From: CAZVBV01 sp964578905
GTDB taxonomy: Bacteria > Patescibacteriota > Gracilibacteria > UBA4473
Reading direction: 5' to 3'
Length of the DNA: 64,000 nucleotides
Assembly: GCA_964578905.1 (NCBI GenBank)
Contig: CAZOER010000003.1
Location: 1-64,000 of the forward strand
Shown: positions 8,701 through 16,601 of the stretch, piece after piece
Numbering within the stretch: the first letter of the stretch is position 1
Layout of the letters: the number at the start of each line of letters is the position of its first letter
Position numbers and translations under genes: made by a program
The notes under the pieces: generated by a model
The model's input: only the letters and a program-made list of their open reading frames with translations
Database searches by the model: none
What the model was told of the DNA's origin: nothing

Positions 8701-10073
8701 TAGAGGCAAGTGTTCGTACCGCAAAGAATCCACTCGCTTTTGATGAATCTGTTATGGTTGCCCCGATTGTAGCACGCATGTATTTCGCAGAAACGCCAGA
8801 AGGAATCGCCCAAAAGTCAGCGTATTTCGATGGCATCACAGCGGGAGTTTCTGATGGAAGCTTAAGCATGAAGGATCCTGTTACCTATATCCGAAATGAC
8901 AACGGAACCTACACTGCGGTTTATCGTGACACAGGGGCTGTGGTGGGGACAGAATACGCGGGGATTACTCAGACGACAATTCGTACCGATAGCAATGGAG
9001 TGGCGATTACAGCTCAACCTGCGACAGTTCTTGATCAAGTGAAAGTGTCTCTTGCGAGCAAACAAGTGGAGGTAGTTTCATCTGCTCCAGAAGTTATTCC
9101 TGTGGTGGCGACGGTGGAAGAAATTGCAGAGACCCCAGAGATCATTGCCGAGGCCGAGGCGATTGTAGAAAGGAAAAGAGAAGAGGTTCTGAATATTGAG
9201 AAAATACAAGAATTGGAAAAAGCGACGATTCTGAATTATGAAGAAATTTTTGCAGTTGATTCTGCATTAGAGTTTGGGTTCGGACTTTTTGATGGAGTGA
9301 AGAGTGAGGTAAAGGATTTATTAAGTCTTCTTAATCCAATGACATGGATCGCTATCGGACAAATAGCACTTGCTTTCAAGCAGGCTAAAAATCAACTTCT
9401 CTGGGCACTTTTTACGGATCCAATAAATCTTTTTAATCATTTGAAAGAAACACTTCCAGAAGGAATTCTTGTCGCGAACAATGCTATAAATGAAATGATT
9501 GAAAGTGCGAAAGAAAGAATTGCGAATGCAGATGATCGAGAAAAAGGTGCTGTTCTTGCGATTCTATTACTCAACCTTCTGCCCATAGAAAAGATTGGAA
9601 AAGCGGGGAAACTTACAAAATGGGCAGACGATATTGTTTTGGCAATAAGAAATTTCACCCCAAGTCCGAAACTTGTTGGAGTAAACGTTGGGGGTGGAAC
9701 AACAATGATTGATGATTTAATTGGGGGTGCTCAAAAGTATGCCGATGATATGGGGAGAGCAGGAGGGAAGATGATTGATTACAGGAAGGTAGATGATGTT
9801 ATTGAGGAGACATTAAGGTTGGAACCAGGACAAATGAGTACGAGTCAGCATTGGCTAAATACAGATGAAGTTTTGGAAGCTACGGAAAATTTTTTAGGGA
9901 AAGAATATGTAAAAAGTGGACCTCATGGATACCGAAGTGCAGATGGGTTAAGACGATTTCGAATGGATCCAGAATCTTTTGTTGGAGATAATCCACATGT
10001 TCATTTCGAGTTATTTGATTCCCCAAATGCAACGAGTTCTTCTATAATCAATCATGTAAAATTTATTCCATAA
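5784..10073 (+). CDS. Giant surface-type protein with C-terminal polymorphic-toxin-like domain
   Basis: The protein has 1429 residues. It starts with a signal sequence (LTLLVVTCLLVMAEYSVYA) and has a second hydrophobic helix at about residues 173-190 followed by RKRKEEE. From about 200 to 1080 it is almost entirely Glu/Lys/Gln-rich and alpha-helical, with much likely coiled coil. Residues about 1150-1290 hold hydrophobic helices and a stretch (AVLAILLLNLLPIEKIGKAG) like the pre-toxin segments of polymorphic toxins. The last 60 residues form a compact domain with GPHGYRSADGLRRFRM and NPHVHFELFD. Paired R-x-R-M and H-x-H/NFE motifs of this style occur at the C-termini of Rhs/polymorphic toxins, probably nucleases. 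A small gene starts two bases after the stop, where an immunity gene would lie. The stalk-plus-variable-tip reading is inference; the toxin fold is not proven. Confidence 0.65.
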   Translation: MRLSRKDKKFLTLLVVTCLLVMAEYSVYAFDPVLPQERLNDIVQIGTITPTQFEELDEATIQIILERRDVQSLLRNHFELLGLYGETSAGLILKKPEDWSRLSEELALSGTTFQKVYDVWYREKIQNQPELLTGDTEQMEAFFEKHFSSTEENMLADGRVIGTDVNWATFAYEQGLPIAAGILLIMYQAWWRKRKEEESTEDWGGLKTIYSEIFEKDNKDFGHFYSAATSDNRIFSFSDWYPRLWEFLRIEKTKFEDETTFKSKAQELVSLVQSYVSSRQAKQKAEFEATFQSVLAELSKEEIQALSQGKFNIEHLPEFLEKEIIEVVMTEETVRLEDGWTQFSENLLTEKGLTDFFDEQLLIIEDRLLNHPEKVQEILAMVQENWEVKFKAERQVEIENITAQADALYNDLVRYAVYNYQYENVAKARNDFYLEKVKELDQILAPQKEVLTTVFAKYTDSFEEKKEVIDETVRQITYRQELVEDIDYITSVSELFPYEKEPTPPSPETVETVTQEFYERYKPVFEKEEEINYLNATLVAAKITYDVTIGAQKEECDALIESIKTKIVNVGNEIVELEKKMDPTKNTVIAHAEVYSEEIDRVFDKQLYELSEAHEKMKADIIASWTPSLSDPDYWTRVRAQDNMDGSIAYYQKKYDETRKQIKSYRTGSAFRKIACIKQVREQDRNDFNEKQKQARTNYLEKRKENPAKKRAIQYLMGLEDSKPISKFFEVQQATVLNSDTIQGEILSLREQLDQPSPYTAEIQEIEEQMATSLAYSFEEYLTRNGITNTSWVVKDDWLRSKENIGRHGDYWGQKYAAYANYIVRDFVGYDEGIVNTLRDAAMKAHQEAIDAYDGWQQFFKQHPLLHEENMNVLGARLGSLQREDAEYKEVIAEQIATLEKEVQVQTSSSFTSAQWLNKTVEERQKDTLTNVIVETEIKASLGEDITAVDPTELITHFSNVRESQLIIQQNNLEASVRTAKNPLAFDESVMVAPIVARMYFAETPEGIAQKSAYFDGITAGVSDGSLSMKDPVTYIRNDNGTYTAVYRDTGAVVGTEYAGITQTTIRTDSNGVAITAQPATVLDQVKVSLASKQVEVVSSAPEVIPVVATVEEIAETPEIIAEAEAIVERKREEVLNIEKIQELEKATILNYEEIFAVDSALEFGFGLFDGVKSEVKDLLSLLNPMTWIAIGQIALAFKQAKNQLLWALFTDPINLFNHLKETLPEGILVANNAINEMIESAKERIANADDREKGAVLAILLLNLLPIEKIGKAGKLTKWADDIVLAIRNFTPSPKLVGVNVGGGTTMIDDLIGGAQKYADDMGRAGGKMIDYRKVDDVIEETLRLEPGQMSTSQHWLNTDEVLEATENFLGKEYVKSGPHGYRSADGLRRFRMDPESFVGDNPHVHFELFDSPNATSSSIINHVKFIP

Positions 10074-10075
10074 TC

Positions 10076-10327
10076 ATGTATTCCACAATTAATACCGGCA
10101 TCGTTAAAAAGGGAACAGAAAATATAAATGGAGTGCAGCGTGATCTAATAGGGTGGAAAATGGTTCTTATAAAAGACGAAGAACCAGATGGGGGCGTTTA
10201 TATAAATATTGAGGAACTAAAGGAAGATGGGAAATATAAATACCTTTTCAATAATTGGGTAGAACAAGAATCAGATATCCCCAAATTCTTCGCTGAAAAA
10301 GAGTGGGAAATGGAGTGGGAGAAATAA
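10076..10327 (+). CDS. Small acidic protein, candidate immunity protein
   Basis: The protein has 83 residues, is acidic and soluble (many Glu/Asp, no signal or membrane segment). Its ATG begins two bases after the stop of the giant toxin-like gene, so it must share that transcript and may be translationally coupled. It contains GWKMVLIKDEEPDGG and ends EKEWEMEWEK. Small size, acidity and position are the usual marks of an immunity protein that neutralises the C-terminal toxin domain encoded just before it. No family is recognised, so the role is inferred from context. Confidence 0.55.
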   Translation: MYSTINTGIVKKGTENINGVQRDLIGWKMVLIKDEEPDGGVYINIEELKEDGKYKYLFNNWVEQESDIPKFFAEKEWEMEWEK

Positions 10328-10329
10328 CT

Positions 10330-10406
10330 TTGTCATCCTGAATTCATTTCAGGATCAAATCATAAAAACTGGCAATCTGATTCTGAAACAAGTTCAGAAT
10401 GACAAG
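10330..10406. repeat. MITE-like dispersed inverted-repeat element
   Basis: The ends are inverted copies: TTTGTCATCCTGAAT...CAGGATC on the left and GATTCTG...CAGAATGACAAG on the right. Each end can also fold on itself. Elements with the same TTGTCA...TGACAA ends and a degenerate TCCTGAA core occur at 37947-38057 and, more loosely, 39186-39310. The element fills the gap between the convergent genes ending at 10327 and 10410 and may act as a bidirectional transcription barrier. Confidence 0.6.
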
Positions 10407-10409
10407 TAA

Positions 10410-11324
10410 CTAAACCCCCTCATAAATAACCTGTCCCTCTAACACTTCGAGGACTTTATTGTTTGTGGTTTTTTCTTCTATTTTTTTGCGTGACTGAAAC
10501 TTCTCATGAAATTCCTTAGGCCAAATAGTTGAAAGCGATGATCCTTGGTGAAAGTTAAACAGGGGCGTCTTTGGAGAGATTTCCTGTCCCTTGTTTACAA
10601 GTGACTCAATTCCACTCACAAAAGCTGCTGCATGAGCAACCATCGTGTACTCCATCGGTTTGCCATCAATCTCTGTTTCCAAAACAAAAACCATTCGTTG
10701 ATTCCCATCAAAGATATGCAAATCAGGATTTTCTCGTGAGAACTTTGGATCTGTGCTGTATTTTTCTTCGTGAATTTTATTATCCACGATTTTATCAGGA
10801 AGAATTGATCCGTCTTTTCCAACTCGATAAATATTCTTTACAGTACTTTTGAAAGGAACAGTACAACAGTGTTTGTGTCGGGGTTTGAGAATTGCTAAAT
10901 CATGTTGCCCTCCTTTCAAGTTCCCAAGAGAACCTTCCATTTCATTTTGAAACGCGGGGTCGAGAGGCTCTTCTGTGAGCTGAGTCAATCCCAGCATTCG
11001 TTTGATATCAATTTCAAGATGTCCGAGAACCGTACTTATTCCTTCTTCTGAAATTTCTGATCGAGTGAGATATCCATCACTCGGAAGAACAGGGATGTTC
11101 TCTCCATTAGCATGATGTGTTCGTTCGTGGTTTTCAGAAAAATTATTCTTTTTAATGGGCCAAGAATTTCCTACATATTTTTGCAAAGCAGGATTTGTTC
11201 CAAGAGAAAGAGCGGCCTCGCGAATCACTTTTGATCGAAGCATGAGAAGTTTTATTTCAAAAGGAACGCGGTAAGGTTTCTCTTTCCCCGTCTCGTAATT
11301 GGTTACCAAAATTTTCTCTCCCAT
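10410..11324 (-). CDS. Divergent phosphatidylserine decarboxylase-like protein
   Basis: The protein has 304 residues with no signal peptide. The C-terminal half follows the phosphatidylserine decarboxylase pattern. A His-rich HKHCCTVPFKSTVKNIY occupies the place of the family's H-x-P-v-G-t-V segment. Next come an NQRMVFVLETEIDGKP equivalent of NeRvv-ie-t-fG, a small-residue stretch MVAHAAAFVSGIE, then KGQEISPKTPLFNFHQGSSLSTIW. The latter aligns with the kGxExGxFxfGST region, placing Gly261-Ser262 where these enzymes cleave themselves to form the pyruvoyl group. The N-terminal 140 residues match nothing I recognise. The enzyme would decarboxylate phosphatidylserine or a related substrate. The resemblance is motif-level only; another barrel-sandwich protein remains possible. 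Confidence 0.45.
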   Translation of the reverse strand: MGEKILVTNYETGKEKPYRVPFEIKLLMLRSKVIREAALSLGTNPALQKYVGNSWPIKKNNFSENHERTHHANGENIPVLPSDGYLTRSEISEEGISTVLGHLEIDIKRMLGLTQLTEEPLDPAFQNEMEGSLGNLKGGQHDLAILKPRHKHCCTVPFKSTVKNIYRVGKDGSILPDKIVDNKIHEEKYSTDPKFSRENPDLHIFDGNQRMVFVLETEIDGKPMEYTMVAHAAAFVSGIESLVNKGQEISPKTPLFNFHQGSSLSTIWPKEFHEKFQSRKKIEEKTTNNKVLEVLEGQVIYEGV

Positions 11325-11383
11325 TTTTTACTGACACTTTTTATACTTATTTACAAAATGCGTCAATGAGAGGGCGGACTGTT

Positions 11384-12847
11384 CTAGAAATCATTCCATA
11401 AAATCTGGTTCGTGATTTCATGATGATGAACAATCTCACTTCGTTTTACGCGATACCCAAGTTCTTTTGGACTTCGATTCGCAACAGCTTCCTTGAGTTC
11501 AATGTATTTTTTCATTTCTTCTTCCCCCATAATTCCCATGAGGAATTCTGATTTCTTGAATGATGAAATAGCATCATAAATATTACTCCAGAGTTTTTTT
11601 GTACGTCGGGTCTCCATTTTTCCGATCATTTCTTGGTACGCCTTTGGCTTAGCTTCAGTGGCCGCCATTCCTGCATGAAGAATTGCAAACATCGAGAGGT
11701 AAGGGTTGATATCAGGAGAAACGGAACGAATCTCAATCCGTGCAGATTTCGCATTTCCAAGAGGAATTCTCACCATTGAACTTCGATCACAACTGGAATA
11801 TTTAATCTCATTCGGTGCTTCGAAATTCGGATCAAGTCGTCGGTAAGAGTTCACACTCGGACAAAGCGTGAGACAAAGTTCAGGTGCATAGTACAAAATT
11901 CCAGTAATAAATTTTTCGGCAAGAGTTGATACCCCATGTTCACCTTTTGCGTCGAAGAAAATATTTTTGCCATCTTTTTCGAGACTGATATTCACATGCA
12001 TTCCCGATCCGTTGATACCCATCACAGGTTTTGGTAAAAAACAAGCGGTGAGCCCCATGAGTTTGGCGATTTGTTTTGCAGTGAGTTTGTACATTAAAAC
12101 CTGATCGCACGCAGTCATTGCTTCGGTATATTTGTAGTTTATTTCAAATGACGATGGAGCTACTTCTCCGTGGTCTTTTTCGTTTTCGAATCCAAGTGCT
12201 CTCTGAACTTCAGCCACCTTGTCGATGAATTGTCGGAGTCGATCTTTTGGCAGAGCATTGAAATATCCTCCAGGAGTTACTAACTCAAATCCATCATCTT
12301 CGTCGAACTTTTGTTCGACATCTGTTCCTTCAAAAAGGAATCCTTCAATCTCTGGGGCCATGTTCGCTTTAATTCCAGATTTACTCATCGTATCGATGTA
12401 CCCTTGTAATCGTCCTCGGAAATCACTCGGAAAATAACTTCCATCATGATTACACACAAATCCAAACATCATTACCTTCCCAGCTCCAAAAATATCAGCT
12501 GGCAAGATTCGAAAAGATTTCCAGTCAGGAGAGAGTCTGAGATCTGACATTTTTAATTCCGCCAAGCCTCGAACAGATGATCCATCAAAGGTGAGATTGT
12601 CATATCCTCCGAGGAAGAATTTCTTGTCATAATCGAGCATGTGCATCTTCCCTTCTAAATCCGTGAAGGCGATGGTAACGGCTTTAACGGGGGTCTCGTC
12701 GGTAAGGTATTTGATGACTTTTTGTTTGATAACGCTATCGGGTTTACCACTCTCGGCTAACTTCTTCATTTCCAGGTTTCTCTTTTCTAATTCGCTGTAG
12801 GGAAGTTCTAAAAAGTTTCGAAGTTCGTCCGGAGTCGCAGCGTTCAT
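11384..12847 (-). CDS. glnA: Glutamine synthetase
   Basis: ATP-dependent synthesis of glutamine from glutamate and ammonia. The family signatures are in order: FDGSSVRG, the metal-binding PEIEGFLF, HGEVAPSSFEINY, NGSGMHVN, VNSYRRLDPNFEAPNEIKYS and ARIEIRSVSPDINPY. From ATG 12847 the length is 487 residues, slightly longer than typical bacterial GlnA owing to a C-terminal tail (GYRVKRSEIVHHHEITNQIL). An in-frame TTG at 12904 would add 19 residues without family resemblance, so ATG 12847 is used. It is transcribed away from the TrmB-type regulator at 13024. The 176-base shared upstream region could hold a common control site (inference). Confidence 0.93.
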   Translation of the reverse strand: MNAATPDELRNFLELPYSELEKRNLEMKKLAESGKPDSVIKQKVIKYLTDETPVKAVTIAFTDLEGKMHMLDYDKKFFLGGYDNLTFDGSSVRGLAELKMSDLRLSPDWKSFRILPADIFGAGKVMMFGFVCNHDGSYFPSDFRGRLQGYIDTMSKSGIKANMAPEIEGFLFEGTDVEQKFDEDDGFELVTPGGYFNALPKDRLRQFIDKVAEVQRALGFENEKDHGEVAPSSFEINYKYTEAMTACDQVLMYKLTAKQIAKLMGLTACFLPKPVMGINGSGMHVNISLEKDGKNIFFDAKGEHGVSTLAEKFITGILYYAPELCLTLCPSVNSYRRLDPNFEAPNEIKYSSCDRSSMVRIPLGNAKSARIEIRSVSPDINPYLSMFAILHAGMAATEAKPKAYQEMIGKMETRRTKKLWSNIYDAISSFKKSEFLMGIMGEEEMKKYIELKEAVANRSPKELGYRVKRSEIVHHHEITNQILWNDF

Positions 12848-13023
12848 GAAAGAATGATTAAGAATTACGAGCTCTATTTTTGGGTCAGAAAGTATTGTGA
12901 GCAACTCTTTCTCGTTCTCAAAAAAAGAGTGTTAGGGAAAATTACAAAGAAAGAAAAGGCTTGCCCATTCACAAGAAAACAATGAAAATGTATTTGCTGT
13001 AGAAAAAAATTACAACTTGAACA

Positions 13024-13767
13024 ATGAATAAAAAGATTTTAAAAAATATAATGAACATCGGATTATCCGAAAAAGAAGCGCGGGTGTATTTGGCAACTTT
13101 GGAAAACGGAACCTCTGTTGTTTCTGAAATATCTAAAACAGCTGAATACAATCGAATTACGACGTATACAATCCTTGAAAAGCTCCTCCTGAAGGGGCTT
13201 GTCACGCAGACGAACAAAAAAGATACAAAGCATTTTACGGCCATTGCACCAGAGGTTTTTGCAAAAGATGTAGTGCAAAAAGCAAAAGATTTTAAACAGG
13301 ATGTGCCTTTTCTGAAATCTCTTGCAGGAGAAAATGAATCTCGTCCGGTGGTGCAATTTTTTGAAGGATTGGAGGGAGTAAAAAAAGCATATGAAGAAAC
13401 ACTGAAGTCTCGAACGGAAATTCTCAACTACGCAAATTCCAAAAACTTGAGAGAGCACTGGCCTGACTACGACCAACAATACGTGAGCAAACGAGCGAAA
13501 AAGAAAAAGTTTCTCCGAGGATTAGCCCCTGACGATGAACCTGGATGCATGGTGCGCGCCGATGACAAAAAGTACTTTCGTGAGATTCGACTCCTCCCGC
13601 AAAAACTCTTTTGGGTGGAGAATGAAATTAATATTTTTGACGACAAATTATTGATTACTTCTTTTGAGCCACAAATTTTTGCGATCCTCATCCAGTCGAA
13701 AGCCGTTGCTGATACGCAAAGACAGATTTTTGAAATGAGCTGGATGTTTGCCAAGAAAGGGACCTAG
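13024..13767 (+). CDS. TrmB-family transcriptional regulator
   Basis: The protein has 247 residues. The N-terminal 75 residues form a winged helix of the TrmB type (IGLSEKEARVYLATLENG, then SEISKTAEYNRITTYTILEKLLLKGLV). A helical linker follows (about 75-120), then a C-terminal domain with VQFFEGLEGVKKAYEETLKS, the ligand-sensing part common in this family. TrmB-like proteins usually respond to sugars or other metabolites. This one is divergent from glnA and 46 bp ahead of mutS on the same strand, so it may regulate either side, though nothing in the sequence identifies its ligand or operator. Confidence 0.85.
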   Translation: MNKKILKNIMNIGLSEKEARVYLATLENGTSVVSEISKTAEYNRITTYTILEKLLLKGLVTQTNKKDTKHFTAIAPEVFAKDVVQKAKDFKQDVPFLKSLAGENESRPVVQFFEGLEGVKKAYEETLKSRTEILNYANSKNLREHWPDYDQQYVSKRAKKKKFLRGLAPDDEPGCMVRADDKKYFREIRLLPQKLFWVENEINIFDDKLLITSFEPQIFAILIQSKAVADTQRQIFEMSWMFAKKGT

Positions 13768-13776
13768 AAAAACAAG

Positions 13777-13804
13777 TTGAAAATTCACAGAAACTTGCTA
13801 CTTT
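13777..13804 (+). promoter_or_regulatory. sigma70-like promoter of mutS
   Basis: TTGAAA, a 16-base spacer and TACTTT. The -10 box ends nine bases before the mutS ATG, so the transcript should have almost no leader. Confidence 0.5.
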
Positions 13805-13813
13805 GCGTACAGT

Positions 13814-16375
13814 ATGTCGACCCCTGTTCAGCGTCAGTATTGGGAACTCAAAAAGCAAAATCCAGACGCGATTTTGTTCTTTCGGCTTGGGGATTTTTAT
13901 GAGATGTTTTTCGAAGATGCACAGCTGTCTTCGCGACTTCTTGGTATAGTCCTCACCGCACGTCACAAGGGAAGTGAGAACGAAATGCCGATGTGTGGAT
14001 TTCCCTATCATGCGCATGAAGAATATCTAGAAAAACTGGTTGATTTGGGTTACAAAGTTGCGATTGCTGAACAAAAAGAAGACCCCGAAACGAAAGTAAT
14101 TTCTCGAGAAGTTATGCGGGTCGTGACACCAGGGACATCACTCGAACAAGGAAATTTGGTTCCAGAAGAAAACTCGTTTTTGGTGGCAATAGACCGAGAC
14201 AAGAAAAATTATGCCCTCGCATATTCTGATATTTCAACAGGGGATTTCAGGACAGCATTCTTTGAAGATGAGATTTCTTTTTTCGATGAATTGTATCGAC
14301 TCAGTCCACGAGAGATTCTCATTCCGAGTGATATTTTTGAAGACGAATTGTTTTGCAAAAAACTTCCTCGAACGCACACCACACCTCGCAAGAAATTAAA
14401 AACAGAGAGTGCAAAAAATATTCTCACAACGCATTTTAGAGTGAAGAATTTGTCCGTTTTTGGAATTGAAAAAATAGAACTGCTTTTGTCCGTGTCGGCT
14501 TCGATTCTTTCGTACCTAGAAGAAACACAAAAGGCAGACCTGTCGCACGTAGCCACGCTTGTTCGGTATTCCACAAATGACACGATGCAACTCGATACAC
14601 AAACATTTCGACATCTCGAAGTGTTTCAACCGTTCCAAAATGATGAGAACCAAGCCACGCTGTGGTCAGTCTTTGAAAAAAGTTTCACGGCGATGGGGGC
14701 TCGGAAATTATACGGTTGGTTAGCGGCGCCACTTCTGTCTTCAGAAAAAATAAATGAACGATTGGAATCCGTTGAAGAACTCCAAAATAATAACGATTTG
14801 TCTCGAACCCTCACACAAGGATTTAAATCAGTGGCGGATTTGGAAAGAATCTTGGCACGCTTGGTGACGGGGCGGGGAAACGCTCGTGATCTCGCATTTT
14901 TGCGCGATTCATTTTCACTCTTTCCAGTGATGAAGGATGTTTGCGCGAATGGGACATCACTACTCATCCGAGAAAAATCAGAATCATTCTCCAATCTCTC
15001 AGACCTTATTCCAACGTTGCAGAACAGTCTTGTTGACTCTCCACCATTGGAAATCACAGCGGGAGGAATGTTTGCCCAAGGATACAATGAAGAGCTTGAT
15101 GAACTGCGAGAAATGGCAAAAAATGCAGAAGAATGGTTGGCGAATTTCCTCAATGAACAGAAACGCGCATCAGGGATTTCTAATCTGCGGATAAAATTTT
15201 CGAAAAACTTCGGATTCTGTCTCGAAGTATCGCAAGGACAAAAAGACAATGTCCCCGAAAGCTGGGTACGTCGTCAGACATTGGTGAACGCTGAACGATT
15301 CACAACACCCGAACTCGCACAATACGAAGAGAAGGTACTGTCTGCCGAAACAAAAGCCTTTGAACTCGAACACAGACTGTTTCACAAACTCAGAGAAGAA
15401 GTCCTGACATTTGCTCCTCACATTCAGAATGTGGCGAAAGCAATTGCTGAAGTAGATGCACTTCTGACATTGTCTCGGACGGCTTCTAAATGGCGATGGA
15501 ACAAACCTTCAATCGTAGAAAACTCATCCGTTCTTGAAATAGAAAAGGGGCGACATCCAGTTGTCGAGAAAATTTCCACAGAGCGATTCATCGCGAACGA
15601 TTTGGAAATGGACACAGAAAGTTCGCGATTCCATCTGATCACTGGACCGAATATGTCGGGGAAATCTACATTCCTCAGGCAAAATGCGATTCTTATTTTG
15701 CTCGCGCAGATTGGATCATTTGTGCCAGCAAAGAAAATGGAGACGGGCATCTTTGATCGGATTTTTACCCGAGTCGGAGCTTCTGATAATTTGGCAGGAG
15801 GGAAGTCGACGTTCTTTGTAGAGATGTCAGAAACAGCTCGCATACTGCGTTGTGCCACAGAGCACAGCTTCGTGATCTTGGATGAAATCGGACGAGGAAC
15901 ATCAACCTTTGATGGAATCTCACTCGCATGGGCGATTACCGAATTCCTCCATAACAAGGCCAAGGCAAAAGTCTTATTCGCGACGCACTTTCATGAACTC
16001 GTAGACCTTATCGAAGACTTGCCCTCAGCACAGAATTTCCATGTTTCTGCTACTCAAAACGAAGACGGAATCACATTCCTTCATCGAATTGCGAAGGGGG
16101 GCGTATCGGATTCATTTGGAATTGATGTTGCCGAAAATGCAGGCGTTCCAAAAAGTGTTATCGATGACGCGAAAAATGTTCTCGCACGACTCGAAGCAGA
16201 GAATCTTTTATCAGGAAAAGAGAATTTATTTTCTAATTTCAGAACAGCAAACAACGGAAAGACCCGTCGGTCAGACGCAGACAAAATTATTGATGAAATT
16301 ACCCCAGAAGATCTCTCCCCTCGCGAAGCTTTATCGCTCATTTATCAGCTCAAAGAAACAAGAAAGAAAAGTTGA
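13814..16375 (+). CDS. mutS: DNA mismatch repair protein MutS
   Basis: Full-length MutS1 (853 residues, normal for the family). The N-terminal domain has the mismatch-reading Phe-Tyr-Glu in FFRLGDFYEMFFEDA. The connector, lever and clamp domains fill the middle (for example LDTQTFRHLEVFQ). The ATPase has Walker A GPNMSGKST at about 611-619 and Walker B ILDEIGRGTST at about 689, followed by ATHFHEL. A helix-turn-helix dimerisation segment precedes the C-terminal LSPREALSLIYQLKE. The gene has its own promoter and ends 54 bp before the LysW-like gene. No mutL is in the window. Confidence 0.97.
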   Translation: MSTPVQRQYWELKKQNPDAILFFRLGDFYEMFFEDAQLSSRLLGIVLTARHKGSENEMPMCGFPYHAHEEYLEKLVDLGYKVAIAEQKEDPETKVISREVMRVVTPGTSLEQGNLVPEENSFLVAIDRDKKNYALAYSDISTGDFRTAFFEDEISFFDELYRLSPREILIPSDIFEDELFCKKLPRTHTTPRKKLKTESAKNILTTHFRVKNLSVFGIEKIELLLSVSASILSYLEETQKADLSHVATLVRYSTNDTMQLDTQTFRHLEVFQPFQNDENQATLWSVFEKSFTAMGARKLYGWLAAPLLSSEKINERLESVEELQNNNDLSRTLTQGFKSVADLERILARLVTGRGNARDLAFLRDSFSLFPVMKDVCANGTSLLIREKSESFSNLSDLIPTLQNSLVDSPPLEITAGGMFAQGYNEELDELREMAKNAEEWLANFLNEQKRASGISNLRIKFSKNFGFCLEVSQGQKDNVPESWVRRQTLVNAERFTTPELAQYEEKVLSAETKAFELEHRLFHKLREEVLTFAPHIQNVAKAIAEVDALLTLSRTASKWRWNKPSIVENSSVLEIEKGRHPVVEKISTERFIANDLEMDTESSRFHLITGPNMSGKSTFLRQNAILILLAQIGSFVPAKKMETGIFDRIFTRVGASDNLAGGKSTFFVEMSETARILRCATEHSFVILDEIGRGTSTFDGISLAWAITEFLHNKAKAKVLFATHFHELVDLIEDLPSAQNFHVSATQNEDGITFLHRIAKGGVSDSFGIDVAENAGVPKSVIDDAKNVLARLEAENLLSGKENLFSNFRTANNGKTRRSDADKIIDEITPEDLSPREALSLIYQLKETRKKS

Positions 16376-16429
16376 TTTTTCGTCAGAAATCGGTAAAAAG
16401 CATTCGGAGGAAAACCCACAATTCCCACC

Positions 16430-16597
16430 ATGATTACAACAGAAATTTATATCCATTGTCCCGATTGCCGAGGACGTTTTGACGTAGAAGCGTCGGATAT
16501 TATTGAAGGTGATATTTTGGAATGTGTGCTTTGTGGAGCGGAAATCGAGGTACTCCAAGAAGAACCAATTAAGATTCAATTATTGAAGGAAGACTAG
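16430..16597 (+). CDS. LysW-like zinc-ribbon carrier protein
   Basis: The protein has 55 residues, too small for most ORF calls. A CPDC...CVLC pair of zinc knuckles is followed by GAEIEVLQEEPIKIQLLKED. This is the plan of LysW/ArgW amino-group carrier proteins: two CxxC knuckles, a conserved C-GAE-EV, then an acidic tail whose terminal Glu carries the substrate in lysine or arginine synthesis. The canonical EDWGE ending is replaced by LLKED, so the carrier function is uncertain; a stand-alone zinc-ribbon role is possible. It lies between mutS and the convergent murD, with no LysX/ArgX ligase next to it. A GGAGG lies too far upstream (about 18 bases) to be an ideal ribosome site. Confidence 0.6.
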   Translation: MITTEIYIHCPDCRGRFDVEASDIIEGDILECVLCGAEIEVLQEEPIKIQLLKED

Positions 16598-16601
16598 TTT
16601 C

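Noticed and set aside
13024..13767. TrmB-type protein as a restriction or toxin regulator
   Set aside because: The neighbours are glnA and mutS, and no toxin or restriction gene is adjacent.
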